A stretch of 64,000 bases of DNA from Maea johnstoni (GCA_963942565.1 OZ012700.1:24946027-25010026); one strand, 5' to 3'; shown: positions 23,593 to 36,757, numbered from the stretch's first letter. A program made the numbers and translations. Notes: generated from the sequence alone by a model not told the origin.

Positions 23593-26417
23593 TTAGCGGA
23601 CGAAGATGTTTCCGTGAGGGTCTGGAATATTTGCAGGAACACCAATCTGTGAGCTGCTAGTGCCACATCCATCATGGACAGGATAACCCATGTCAGTACA
23701 TGAATCGAAGAAGTAGTAGAAGCCAGATCCACTATTATCTATAAAATAAGGTGTAATGTATACAGTTCATATATTCATTCACATGAAACTAAGACATATG
23801 ACGTCACACTCATTAAGATTCTATGTATATTCGTTTAGCATGAAATCTAATCAATGTGGGTCAAAGTACAGTATAGTAGAATCAGTCCTGTTTTGGTGTA
23901 GTGTTTATACATATAAACTTCAAAACAATAATGGAGTGATAACCGTCTATGATCAAACTGATCAAATCCAGTCCAAGACGTAAGCGACAGGCCAATAAAA
24001 AACGTTTTTTATCTAGTCAGAAAAACGGAAACTTTTGACAAATTAAACATGAATTTTTGTATTTGCCTGCCTTAATTTATATTAATTTGGCTAAAGTTGC
24101 TTCAGTTGGGGTTTGAATAGTTTAAACCAATACCCTTAGCACTGTAAGAAAATGTTGCCTTACATGTATTATTTTAAAACAAGAGAAAATATAAAATTAA
24201 CTTAAGGTTTATACAATCCACATTGATGTGTATTGATATTGCACATTGATATTGCACATTGCTATTACACATATTAAGCACATTTCTGGTTATTTTGATA
24301 TTTATCAGAAAAATAATGGGGTGTTAATTGCATTTTATGAATAAGAAATGTAGATTTGCAACCTAAAGATAGCATTTTTTCTGCGTTAATGATCCTAGTT
24401 CGAGAGGTAATTGAGGTGTGCTCATCAGTTTGCCTTGGTAAGTGTTACTTATTCTAGCATCATCTAGATAGGTAGCAACACTTTGGAACATTGAGCACGT
24501 TAGAAGGATTACGTTGGAAACTTTCAAATTTGAACGCTATGAGTGTGTTTAAAATGCATGAAAGTAGTAGTGACTTTCTATCTTTGAAGAGAAGAGTGTT
24601 TTCAATAAGGTTAAGGTTGATAATTATCAATATTTGCTTCGAGTTTTAACGATTAAAATCCGTTTGACTCCTTCATAAAGAACAATTCATAGCATTTCGT
24701 GATTATTGTTACTGAAAGGTCCTACTGAATGGGAAGGTTTTAGACAATAAAGCCCCTAAATTTCTGAGCAGAATTTAACCACTTAAATTTTACAAACAAA
24801 CCTCCCAAACTTGCACAATGTGCTAGTTTCAGAGTGAAATACATCCATATTAAAGTCTAATACCTAAAACCTAACAAAATTGAAATTCATGTTCTATAAG
24901 TTAATGTTTTTTCTTGACCTAGTGAAGGCCTAGATTGTATATTTGAGCTTTGCATGTATTTCTCAAGTACGCCGGTTTCTATTACCTCTTACAACTGGCT
25001 AGTCACGACTTAGCTAGTCTTGTCACTTGGCAGAAAAGTGATGATAAGCAAAATTCCAGATTAATGTTGATGTGCTATATCCTTGATGGAACTTTGTGTT
25101 CACAGTGTTAATTCAAGATGAGCTTTGTTGTTATATTCTTATCTGGTTTGTAAGGCACAGCAATGTGGAAAAATACTCACTAAACTATTTTCCATTTCAG
25201 AAAATTTCTCATTTAGGAAAATACTTTTCATACCTAAGAAAGAAAACTGTTTGATTTTTTTTCATTCAGTAAAACCTTTTTTGTTCATCAAAAGTCATTC
25301 ATTGAAATACTTATGAAATTTTCCGAACAGTAAAAAATAAATCAGTAAAGCATCTTGTTTAGTACACTTTCTTGTTTTAATAAAGTATTTTGTTTAGTAA
25401 AAAAAATAACATTTTGTTCAGCAGCGAAAATCTTCATTCAGAAAAAAACACTCAATATCAGTGAATATTTTGTTCAAAAGAAAAGTTTGTTTAGTTAGAA
25501 ATTTTGATCAGTAATGAAAAAATCCCTCAGCAGAAAAAAACATGTTTATAAACGTATATGGCCTTTCAGACATCAGTGCAAAAACTGATGATGTCATACT
25601 TCAGAAAGCGCAAGACATGAAAATACGTTTGCATAGGTTCCACATTTATCCCTTGAATGGGAATACATAGGGATTCACATGGGATTCCCTTTTGACATCT
25701 TCATAGTGTGATATGAGCGGCTTTGATATACAGTACGTCAAAGTTCTTTTCTGAGAAATAATGACTTTGATGGAAAACTGTCATGTTTGATTAGTGGTAA
25801 AGAAACCATAGCCCAATGTACTCAAATATTCACATTCATAGTTGTTAAAGAATAAGTAAATCAATACTTATATAAATGGATATTACCTTTTTTGAATACA
25901 GGCCCACACGTATATATTACGAGCCGAGATGGTGCAGTTCCTGGACATTGACTCGATACATTCTTGACTACGCCGCAGTACAGTATACCTGGGGTCCAAG
26001 TGAGAAGATTGCCTCCTGCAGGGGTGCAGGAAATCCAATGATTGAGGTTGGATTTGATCAGGATCTCTTGTCCAATGCTCCTCCAGAGGTTGAATTTCAT
26101 GGCGGCATAGTCTGTTTCTGAAGCAGGTGGTGTGGTGGAGACAGGAGTGTGGATGTTGCTAACAGCGTTTTGGGACCAGTCGGGTTGTGGGGTAACTGCT
26201 TGGGCCTGGCCAGCCATTGTTGCAAATGGTTTTAACGTGAAAGTGTAGCTATAGACCAGTGTCCATCCTCCTCCCTCTGTGTCCATATCACAGTATCCAA
26301 GAAAGGCATTGTCATGGCTCCCTTCATCTAAATCCAACCAATATGAACCACTTTTCATGTGCGGAAACTTCTCTTTCAGGACCTTGCAGTTCTTTGCCGG
26401 AAAACCGGATGATGCTC
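23593..26417 (-). CDS. Fibrinogen-like domain protein, last two coding exons
   Basis: Two minus-strand exons, 26417-25887 and 23738-23593, join in phase 1 (G plus AT gives Asp) and end at TAA. Together they encode about 224 residues. The first exon holds the fibrinogen-C-like start: a Cys (AKNCKVLKEKFP), SGSYWLDLDEG, YCDMDTEGGGWTLVYSY and later NHWISC and ILYCGVV. The second gives GFYYFFDSCTDMGYPVHDGC and ends DPHGNIFVR. The YCDMxTxGGGWTL motif is diagnostic of fibrinogen-related proteins; the rest matches a short, divergent invertebrate type, with even Cys spacing as for an extracellular disulfide-bonded lectin-like domain. The first exon opens with GA after AG, so at least one upstream exon, which should carry a signal peptide, is missing; I found none up to 30 kb. 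The 2.1 kb intron holds nothing recognised. Confidence 0.8.
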
Positions 26418-27829
26418 CTGAAAAAGTAAAGATTAAAAGATGAGATTCAGATTTCAGAGTTCACATATGAATTGATGGTGACGTAGTTTTTTCACTATAT
26501 CATTAACAAATGGCATTCTTGACTTTGATATAATATTGGAAAAGTGAAAATGAAACAAAAATAATTCCAAACCCAGGATATGTAAAATATAATTTTCAGA
26601 TTCACATAACATCATTCAATATTAAAATGAACCTATATATACACTTATACGTGTTTGAGTGCTTTATACATTTACATTCACTCACTGTTTGTAATTTCTT
26701 TCCAATGTGTAATGTCCATTTAAAACATAGATTAATGATGTATAGTTCTTATGACATATATCTAAAAATAACCTACAATTACGTATACCTAAAAATGATT
26801 CACGTTTATTCATATATCAAATAGTACATGCCCACTCCTAGTAATTTGTAGACACTTGTGATTTATGAATATTTGATAATCATTGTCAATATTTTTATGA
26901 TGTATTTATTATACGTATATGGCATCAGGTGACACACTTAAATATCATTACGATTTTAATATATATCGATAACTGATTTATGTGGAAGTGGGGTTTCGTA
27001 ACAAAGCGAATTATATTTCATTGGACTCTTGATCATTACCATATGCAAAGAATCTTTCTGGCGTCATTCAATTAACCCATCATTACTTCTTTTAAATATT
27101 CAAATGATTTTTGTTCAGTCCACGTGCATGTCAACAATTTACATCATACATCCAATTGGTCATTGGATGATGATAATATACAGGTGTTTAATGTAATCTA
27201 ATAGAAAACAGGTATTTTAAGTTGTAACGTGTATTACCACAATATGTAAAAGAAAAGGTCTTATATTCCGTAGTTAAAACTGTAGTAAAGAATACTTTTT
27301 TCTCAAAGAGATCATTCTTGCCTCTTATATTGAATCTGTATTTCTCTGGAAAATAAAAGTTTTTCATTTCATTTTTAACATTAAGTATGTGTGATGGTTT
27401 TTCCTCTTTCATACAGTTGTAGATATCATACAGTTGTTAGTTAGACAATTATAATATATAACCTGGGTTGACTGTCCTATTTCCTTTTACCTTTTGAGCA
27501 TTTTGCCTGCGGTCCCTTTAACGTATGGGGTGTGAACTGAACACAGATGGAATATTCTCACGAAGCAATCATTTCAGGAATATTTGACTAAGAGTTGGTC
27601 TGTTTGTTTGGTTTGGCAGTCACAATCCAAATTGTTCTCCAACATGAAATATTTAAAAATTCCGTTTTATTGATGAGTTGCGCTTAATGCTTTAGGTCAG
27701 ACGACGTTTACACTCAATAAGTAAAAACGGTAAATTTAAAGGATATGATTGGTTGGTTATAAATCAAGATAGACTGACTGAATGTGTGGCTAAACTAAAA
27801 GCATACATACGTGCAGGCATTCATTTGTA
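26418..27829. other. Intergenic or upstream intron, no feature
   Basis: AT-rich, with short frames only. If the fibrinogen-like gene extends upstream this is its intron. No exon with a signal peptide and a fitting phase-1 donor could be picked out. Confidence 0.4.
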
Positions 27830-27965
27830 CATACATACCTGCAAACATACATACATACATACATACATACATACATACATACATACATACACACACACAT
27901 ACCCACACACACATACATATATACACAGATACATACATACAAACATACATTCATACATACACACA
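27830..27965. repeat. (CATA)n microsatellite
   Basis: CATA tetranucleotides with an (AC)n patch near 27888-27915. Confidence 0.95.
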
Positions 27966-28138
27966 TTTGCGCAGAATAGAGATTGCTTTACTTCCTACTT
28001 TGGAAGTTAGTGTCAGTAAAATGTGTTCTCTTAATAGAGGGCCATTTAAACTATAATGTTAGACCAGGTGAAATAAAGATGTGGTCCCTTAATAGAGATG
28101 GTCTCTAAAGAGAAGTGGTCGCTTGGGCAGGTTTGTGT

Positions 28139-29868
28139 GTGTCTATATTGATGTCCTAGCATTAAACAGTCAAATAACATTCATGTGTTTGGCTATATTG
28201 AGGTTCTATCATTATACAGTCAAATAACATACACGTGTGAGGCTATGAAGAGGTCCTACCATTGCACAGTCAGAAAACATACATGTGTGAGGCTATAAAG
28301 ATGTCCTATCATTATACAGTCAGGTATGCATACATGTGTGAGGCTATATAGATGTCCTACCATTATTCAATCGAATAACATACATATGTTAGGCTATATA
28401 GATGTCCCATCATCATACAGTCAAATAATAGACATGTGTGAGGCTATATATATGTCCTATCATTATACAGTCAGGTATGCATACATGTGTGAGGCTATAT
28501 ATAGGTCCTATCATTATACAGTCAGGTATGCATACATGTGTGAGGCTATATAGATGTCCTACCATTATACAATCAAATAACATACATATGTTAGGCTATA
28601 TAGATGTCCCATCATCATACAGTCAAATAATATACATGTGTGAGGCTATATATAGATGTCCTATCATTATACAGTCAAATAACATACCTGTGTGAGGCTA
28701 TATAGATGTCCTATCATTATTCAATCAAATAACATACATGTGTGAGGCTATATAGATGTCCTACCATTATACAATCAAATAACATACATATGTTAGGCTA
28801 TATAGATGTCCTATCATTATACAGTCAAATAACATACCTGTGTAAGGCTATATAGACGCCCTATCATCATACAGTCAAATAACACACCTGTGTGAGGCTA
28901 TATAGATTTCCTATCATAATACAGTCAAATAACATATCTATGTAAGGCTATATAGATGTCCTATCATTATCCAGTCAAATAACATACATGTGTGAAGATA
29001 TATATAGATGCCCTATCATCATACAGTCAAATAACACACCTGTGTGAGGCTATATAGATATCATATCATAATACAGTCAAATAACATATCTATGTAAGGC
29101 TATATAGATGTCCTATCATTATCCAGTCAAATAACATACATGTGTGAAGATATATATAGACGCCCTATCATCATACAGTCAAATAACACCCCTGTGTGAG
29201 GCTATATAGATGTCCTATCATTATCCAGTCAAATAACATACATGTGTGAAGATATATATAGACGCCCTATCATCATACAGTCAAATAACACACCTATGTG
29301 AGGCTATATAGATTTCCTATCCTTATACAGTCAAATAACATACATGTGTGAGGATATATATAGACGCCCTATCATCATACAGTCAAATAACACACCTGTG
29401 TGAGGCTATATAGATGTCCTATCATTATACAGTCAAATAACATACATGTGTGAGGATATATATAGACGCCCTATCATCATACAGTCAAATAACATACATG
29501 TGTGAGGATATTTATAGACGCCCTATCATCATACAGTCAAATAACATACCTGTGTGAGGCTATATAGATGTCCAATCATCATACAGTCAAATAACATACA
29601 TGTGTGAGGATATTTATAGACGCCCTATCATCATACAGGCTATATAGATATCCTATCATTATCCAGTCAAATAACAAACATGTGTGAGGCTATATAGATG
29701 TCTAGCTATCATTATACAGTCTAATAGCATACAGGTGTGAGTCTATATAGACGTCCTATCGATATACAGTCAAATAACATACATGTGTGAGGCTGTATAG
29801 ATGTCCTATCATTATACAGTCAAATAACATACATGTGTTAGTCTATACAGATGTCCTATCATTATAGA
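28139..29868. repeat. 50-bp tandem satellite, about 34 copies
   Basis: Head-to-tail units of about 50 bp containing GAGGCTATATAGATGTCCTA, ATACAGTCAAATAACATAC and ATGTGT. Variants alternate: some units read GATATATATAGACGCCC in place of GCTATATAGATGTCC, and these form higher-order pairs from about 28980 on. Unit length slips by a few bases at the TATA run. No spacers, no coding sense. Ends at 29868 beside a short poly-C tract (29896-29919). Confidence 0.93.
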
Positions 29869-29919
29869 CCACGGGCTACTTGGGTAAACCATCTCTCCCC
29901 CCCCCCCCCCCCCCCCCCC

Positions 29920-30440
29920 TTGCCCCCTAGGGAACTTTTTGGGAGCTTTATTTTCATAAACCTTGCCTGAGCTGCAAGAATCAGGTTGTCTACGATCTGG
30001 CCAGTGGTGGGTATGGCTTGTAGTCCCTGTCAAAATCCGCTACCTCAACCTCGGACTGTGAGAGATCACAAAATACTAAATCTGATCAGAAAATCAACTA
30101 TAAAAGCCCTAACTACACCCAATTCTGAATACCACTAGTAGAATTGTTGTATAGAGAAATTTGGATTAGGTTTGATAATTTTGGAAAAAATCAGCATACT
30201 TTATGGAAAAACGCCACTTTTTCATTGTGTTTTTACATTCACTTCACTATTATTTTTCTTTAATACTAACATAAGGAACAAGGCCCTAGTAGCATATATC
30301 AAACTATTCCCCTGTCTGTTCTGATTAAAATGATACCACCAAGACATTTCTGGGAGCCATGTGGCCTTCTCTGTGGACAATCCTTAACCCCTACCCCTAA
30401 TTAGGAAAAATGCGCCAAAATGGCTAAAAATAGAATACAA
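29920..30440. other. Unassigned interval before DIRS fossils
   Basis: No gene. May include the end of the neighbouring retrotransposon fossil. Confidence 0.3.
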
Positions 30441-31390
30441 TACTTTCAGAAATCAGAACTCCAGAAATTGAATAGGCAACGTTGTTTAGATAGACCAGAC
30501 ATGAATCTTAGGTACATGGAATGAATGATGGTTGCCCAGCAGTAGAGTAAGCAGAGTATCATTGTCCTATCAAATGCTGTGGAACGGACTTTGCTAAATC
30601 GTCCCTTCGTGGCAGGGACATCTTTCAGATAGAACTGAGTAAAGGTTTGTGGACGACTCCAAGCCACAGCATCCATAATATCTTTAAATGACACGCTGGC
30701 CAGAATTGCCCATGTGGGTCTAACCCCTCTGAAATAATGGGCCAGAATGCCCATTTACTGTCTATGCTCGCCTGTAAAGTGTGAGTATGCCCCAGAGATG
30801 GCATACTTCAACCAACCAGACACTTTGCTTTTGGTTACCTTGCGATAAGGCTCCCTTGAGGTGATGAAGAGGGCCTTCCTGGCCCTCCTCAAGGGCTAAG
30901 ACAATTATATGTACCATCTTAGAGCCCTGATTAGGTCATGCACCCTGGTGCCCAGCAAAAACTGGGTATGTTCACTGAGCTAGATGTGAAAGAAGCCAAT
31001 TGGTTCCTATCCAATACAAGGGATGGGAGAAGAACTCCTCCATTTTCCCACCACTGATTACCTGAGTCAATTCTGCAGGAATGAAGTTGGCCCCCTCTTC
31101 TAGCCTAACCTAGTTGCAATAGGAAAGCTCTTTTTACTGCCACCGTTGGGAGGCCCACGTCTCTCTGAGAGTTCTTGGTCTGGCAGTTACTACGTATATC
31201 CCTTTTAAAAGGTTTGAGAGATAAGTGTCATGCAATACCATGGAACCATCAGGGAACCCTTGGTGTATGGCTGCTATGGCTAACCTATACCCCGCATCAT
31301 AGCCGGAGCAAGGGGTACCATTCATGAACTCCTCCACCTCTGTTAAGGGGCCTGAGTGGAATCCACACCTCTTTCCACGCACCACCATAG
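30440..31390 (-). mobile_element. DIRS-like retrotransposon fossil, tyrosine recombinase part
   Basis: Minus-strand remnants resemble the tyrosine recombinase of DIRS/Ngaro-type retrotransposons: RLAIAAIHQGFPDGS and LLKGIYVVTARP belong to the N-terminal half, HYFRGVRPTWAILASVSFKD and QFYLKDV to the C-terminal catalytic half. The element is a broken fragment with several breaks and no reverse transcriptase beside it on this strand. Old by its degree of decay. Confidence 0.7.
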
Positions 31391-31595
31391 GTAGTGGTTC
31401 AGATGAGATTAAGTTACCAATACATTGCTAGATGGCAAACGGTTGCTCATGCTGTTCAGTTCCTTCTCCTTGCTCAAAAACAGAACCATTTTAGAAATAT
31501 TTCACATTTACAATGAAATTGTTATATTTTGTGGTAAGCAATTGTGTTTTTTACTAAAAGATGACATCTGACAAGTCTAGTAGTACAGCCTCCTC

Positions 31596-31883
31596 CTATT
31601 GATCCTCATCTTCCTGTGGGTCCTCTGATACAAGAACACCAATTAGTTCTTGTGGCATGAGATCAGCCTCACTCCACTTGGTTGTGAGTTTTCCATTAAT
31701 GATCACCCAACCATGTCCTTCAGGCCAAGGGATATTAGGCTTGGACTGATCAGCTTGATACCATACAAGTGCCTGGTAATTTTCTCTCTTGATGTGCATT
31801 CTAGGGATCTGCCTTGGCCTAGTGGTTACATCACCTGGCTCCAAAGCATTAGTCTGCAGTTTCGAGTCTCCACTGGGTTCCAC
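31596..31883 (-). CDS. Fragment of a repeat-associated invertebrate protein
   Basis: A 95-codon frame contains HIKRENYQALVWYQADQSKP, PEGHGWVIINGKL and MPQELIGVLV. This resembles the block (YQA..W.QA.....P....GW....G.L...W....P.....L.S) that precedes a Cys-rich tail in many invertebrate proteins of unknown function, which are usually associated with repetitive DNA. The Cys-rich tail is absent here; the frame ends in EDPQEDEDQ. It lies between two retrotransposon fossils. No function can be assigned; it may be a dispersed fragment rather than a working gene. Confidence 0.4.
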   Translation of the reverse strand: MEPSGDSKLQTNALEPGDVTTRPRQIPRMHIKRENYQALVWYQADQSKPNIPWPEGHGWVIINGKLTTKWSEADLMPQELIGVLVSEDPQEDEDQ

Positions 31884-32079
31884 AAATAGCGGGTTGGCAT
31901 GGTTTCTATATAAATGTGTGGTGTTGTGATTGACTGTCTGTGGTCCTTCTGCAACTGAAAGACCCCTTGGAACAGTTTGTTAAGAGAAGGGCATTTCTTC
32001 CCGGTTCTGGATTTCTGTCTCTTCACGATATGACCTAAGCTGTTGAAAGTGACGTAAAACCCTTAAACGTTTCTTCCTT

Positions 32080-33180
32080 GATGTGCATTCTAAGTGAGTC
32101 TCTATGGTGGAAGAAGGCTCATGTCCACCCTAACCATGGCTGGGTTAAGTCGTTCCATGAACCTCTCATACTGACAGAATCTCAGGGGCAACCATTTCTA
32201 CAATCAGACTTGTTGGCATGTAGGACATGGCGTGATCTCCGCACAGTGGTATGCGGCATAGGCCAAACGCCATATCAATTGGTCAGAGCTTCAGGTGGTG
32301 TGGCTGACCAAAAAACACTTCTTGCCCCAGTTGCATGGTGATGCTGTGGACATCCTATCAGACAACTGCATTACAGTTGCATACATCAACAAGGAGCGCG
32401 GAACTCAGTCGTCCCCCTGTGCCAACTGGCCCTGCAGTTGTGGAAATGGTGCAGATATCCTGAAATATTCCCAGTGGCTATGCACATTGCGGGATCCAGG
32501 AGCCTCCTAGCTGATGCCCTGTGCAGGTGGACACCGATTGGTATCTCCACTCAGTAGTGGTCAGGGCGATGTTCGAACATTGGCCGGTTCCCCATGCCGA
32601 CCCATTTGAATTGGAGAGGAATCACTCCCAGTATTTCTCTCAAAATGCCCATCTCTAGAGGCGAGAATCAACTTGTCGGGTTAACGATTCCTGTTTGAAC
32701 CACTACTGATGGTGGTGCATTAGAAGAGGTGTGGATTCTACTCAGGCTCCTATAACAGAGGTGGCCGAGTTCTTGGATGGTATGCATACCGTTGGACATT
32801 AAGGCAGGCCCCTGGCGCCGGCCATGATTGTGTGGTATAGGTCAGCCATAGCAGCCATTCACCAAGGATTCCCTAATGGTTCCAGGCAATCCTTGAACAC
32901 AGATATCGCAACCCTTTTAAATGGGATATACATAGTAACTGTCAGACCAAGGACTCTCAGAGAGTTATGGGACCTCCTCACCATTTTGTTTGTGTTTGTT
33001 TTGGAAGCCGTGGCGATCTGACCTTGGGAGGTTAGATTTTTACGCAACGCCGTGTCTGTCTCTGTCATACAGGAAGTAAATGTGTATATGTAATCTAAGG
33101 CTCCAGGCCTACTCATATTCTCAGTGGAGTCGGGCTTAAAGGTATTCATTCGCCTTCGTCTGTCAGGTGCAAAGAGGTGG
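32080..33180 (+). mobile_element. DIRS-like retrotransposon fossil, RNase H and recombinase parts
   Basis: Plus-strand remnants match the RNase H segment of DIRS-type elements (KHFLPQLHGDAVDILSDNC, VAYINKERGTQSS) followed by tyrosine recombinase pieces (SAIAAIHQGFPNGS, LLNGIYIVTVRPRTL). It is broken in many places. It lies head-on to the minus-strand fossil at 30440-31390; the shared recombinase segments show that both come from one family. Old. Confidence 0.7.
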
Positions 33181-33794
33181 GGGGGTTGCGGCTTCCTCTC
33201 ACATTATCAATTGCATTTCCGACTGAGTGATGCATCGATGGTCCATCGGAGACTGTGCTAATCTATGTCTAAGCTAATTGGCAATTTTGATCACTGAATA
33301 AACGTCATTTAATAATTCTTTTTATGTCAACTTTGAATAATTAAAAGGGGTTGGATGATTTTATTTTCTACGAAATCTGGCACCTATTCCGAAATCTTTT
33401 GTTTAGCACCAAAACCTTTTCGCCATAGTAAAGCCCTGTACTGTATGACAACGAGCATAAGTTCCCTGCGGTATTTCCAACTACCCTGCTAGTATACCGC
33501 AGTGCAATCTATCCACAAGGGATTACATTTAAATGTGATCTGGGATGCGGGCTAATAACGGTTGTGTCCATTCGCAAACAAGCTTTCCTATCTATGTACG
33601 GATTAATTATGCATAGTGCCTTAAATTCAATAACATCCAACCTTACTATATGCAACACTATTTTATTGCGGATGTTCGATGTTTCATTTGTAGCCCTAGT
33701 AGGCAATATCAGAAATCAATAAAAAAAAAAGGGTGCTAGGGTTTTGGTTCTGAACTAAGTCTCTTTACAGGCAAAGAGTACAAATAAACAGATG

Positions 33795-33795
33795 T

Positions 33796-33848
<53 letters not shown>

Positions 33849-36555
33849 GGGGGTTCCCATGGAGATATTGATTGCTCATGCTCATATGGTAGTATTACAC
33901 CGTCACCTTTTTTGTCTAAGGAAACACTTGCTGCTGCAATTTTTATCAAATCAAACAGAGGCCTGTTCTGCATCAGTTGTTAATGTATTGCCAAATGTCA
34001 GGCAAATGAAAGTAATCAATACATCATCCGTGTGAGAAGAGCTGCAAAATGACGAATAACTCGTCTCATTAGGGAGAGAACGAACCAGTGTGAATTCTTA
34101 AAACATACTTAACATATTAATGCTGCAATGTTCTCTACTTTTGCAATCAATTTTCCAAAAGATTGTTCTTTGTAATTCGTGGTTTAAGCATCTCACAACA
34201 GAAGTATTATTGGGCTCCCTTTTATAAAGGACAGCTGAGAGCAAACTGATGTAGGTAACATAGCTCTGGTAAAAGCAATCACACATACAGAGTGAGAGTG
34301 AAAGGTGTTTTCTTGAAGAAATATTTTGTTGATGCTCATAGTCATATTAAATGATCAACTTTTGTCTGAGTTAAAACAAAAAATTGTATTGATGCAATCA
34401 TTGTATCAAATCAAACTGAGGCTCAACCTGCATCGGTTGCTCAACTAGCATGGAGGTCAGTTAAACCATGTTTATTTTTGTTAAGGTGATGAGTACCATT
34501 GCAAGCGAGTTAAAAGCCCCATCCCAAAACACAACTCACAGCAGCATAATCATATAACAAGGTGTATCAACAGGTTCCTGAGTGTTATCAGGGAGGGAAT
34601 ATCATAGTCAGTCATCTGTAGTCAGCCCATATTCTAATTCATTTCAAAATTTACAACTTTTCACTCAAATGACATATTCTCATTACTTACGCAGGTGATG
34701 GTCACTACAGGTTCACAGTTACCTTAGGGATATCATGGACTATGCCCAATAAGAAGTATTTTTTTAAGAAGTATCTTTTACTGCTAAAGATTTTTACAGG
34801 CCATATCATTGAAAATTTTAGTGAGGTTACTCGGGTGTGGAGGCATAGTAGTGGACATACCTCGCTGATCACTTCTGAGCACTGGGAACAAAAGAGAGTT
34901 GCACAAAGATACACCTCGACGATCTCAAGACAATGGCTTGTGGTCAGGATGCTATAAATACGTGCTAGCTTTGAGCAGGTGAGGTCACCAAGTGTAGTTG
35001 GTGTGGAGATTTCTAACTAGAATTTTCAACGTTATGGCCTGTAAAAATCTTCAGCGGTAAAGAATCGAAAAAATACCTTTTATTGGGCATAGTCAATGAT
35101 ATCCCTAAAGTAACTCTGAACCTGCAGTAACCATCACCTGCGTAATTAATGAGAATATGTCATTTGAAAGAAAAGTTGTAAATTTTGAAATAAAACAGAA
35201 CATGGATTGAATAATGACAGGTGGCAATGATATTCTCTACCTGATAACACTCAGGAACCAGGAGATACACCAAGTTATAGGATTATGCTGCGTTAAGGTG
35301 TGTTTTGGGACAGGGCTTTTAACTGGCTTGCAATGGTACCCATCACCTTAAAGTAAACAATTCAATATCTGTGTCAGAGGCGGCCCAGACGAATGATGCA
35401 TTAAGTCCTCTGGTGAGAGCACAGCAGTTTGAACTCTCATCGCATATTGATGTTGATGCAGCTACATTGTCTAATTTTGCAAAATTCTTTCTGAATGTTT
35501 TTATCTATCATCAATTTTAAAGTGTAAGCATTTCCCAACAGAGGTAATGTTTGGCTTATGTTAATACAAGTAAACTGGGTATCCAACTGATATAGGTAAT
35601 ATGTAGAGCTGAACTGATCACTCACGTACTCGAGTGGTTCAAGCACTGGGGCAGGCCAGCCGAGCTCTAGCTGAAGTGGTCAACTTGTGAGCTTGTCTAT
35701 GTTGGGAAAACAAACCTAACACAGATCACCTAATACACACTTTCCTATCAATGCTTATTGCTGACATGTCTTGTTTACAATCCCGATGTATCACTATAGA
35801 TACATTGGGTACCGCTATAGAAACATTATATAAATATAGATATGTATTCCTCTTTGCAATCAGATTTCAAAATGAAATAACCACGTAAATGGTAGCAAAT
35901 CTCCATCAGTAAGTATTTTTTTCTTAATTGGTGGACTGAATAATACATATTTATTTTAAGAACCGCGCGTCCATGAGCTAATGAGCTCCGAGTCAAAATG
36001 GTGGTGAGTGAATGAGTTGATCTTCCTCCGTTAGTGCAGCTCTAATGATATAGCACTGGTATGAGCATTTACATGCAAAGAGAGAGAGAGAGAGAGAGAG
36101 AGTGGGGGGGGGGGAAGGGTTTCCATGGAGTTATTGATTGTGAATGCTCATATAGTAGCACTATGTGATCACCATTTGTCTGATTTTGATTTGCACCAGT
36201 TGCTACAGTATAGCCAGAATGTCAACTAAATATTTTATGTTTTCCAATGAAATAAAAGTACTGTTGAACACTTTCGGGGCCAGTTCAGTATAATGAAAGT
36301 CGAATGTATCATTCCTGTCAATAGAATACTAACCTTCAGTATTTGCTTTTCAGAATAAAAAAAAACTCGGAAAAATCTAAAACTACAAATTCGGTTAATT
36401 TGCACCTCGGATTAATTTCCTATTCTACGGTAATCAATACATTAGTTGTTTGATCAGAGCCCAAGAAATGTGATGAATAACTCTGATTAGGAAGAGCAAC
36501 CCAGCTTGAATTCTAAAAACATACTGCATGTATGATTGATGTAGCAATGCAATCA
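33795..36555. repeat. Duplicated block with internal palindrome
   Basis: A (GA)n tract followed by TTCCCATGGAGATATTGATT at 33802-33870 recurs at 36080-36140 in direct orientation, and the next few hundred bases stay similar (to about 34290 and 36550). A third partial copy of the 34100-34290 part lies at 35440-35630. Between them is the inverted pair at 34479-35352. No coding sense. The stretch before it, 33181-33794, shows nothing recognised. Confidence 0.6.
34479..35352. repeat. Palindrome, arms about 330 bp
   Basis: Left arm from AAGGTGATGAGTACCATTGC to TTTTTACAGGCCATA (34479-34806) is answered by the reverse complement at 35033-35352. The arms differ by substitutions and short gaps (roughly 85-90 percent by eye), so this is an older foldback than the one at 40908-42745. 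The centre (about 34810-35030) shows weaker inverted similarity. Confidence 0.7.
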
Positions 36556-36642
36556 ATTTTTAGTATTAATTAAACCCTCCAGCACATTTTTTAGTCTTAA
36601 TGGTCAGATGTGTATAATACCACCTAATACCAATACCCTGAG

Positions 36643-36757
36643 TATGCGTGTATAAGACGCATTTCTTTACATAAAGCTAGGGAACTAGGATGTTTTACAT
36701 CGAGTCCCCAGGCCACGCGGAGATCGCCTAATTAAAATTATAATGCGGCAGAGACAA
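36643..36757. repeat. MITE family E, left part, split by the Helitron
   Basis: ATGCGTGTATAAGACGCAT to ATAATGCGGCAGAGACAA matches the left part of the complete MITE at 20951-21455. The match breaks off at 36757 and resumes at 43817. The outermost bases of the MITE are degraded. Confidence 0.8.

Noticed and set aside
28139-29868. CRISPR-like regular repeats
   Set aside because: Units are contiguous with no unique spacers, and the genome is eukaryotic. The same applies to the 32-bp and 34-bp arrays.
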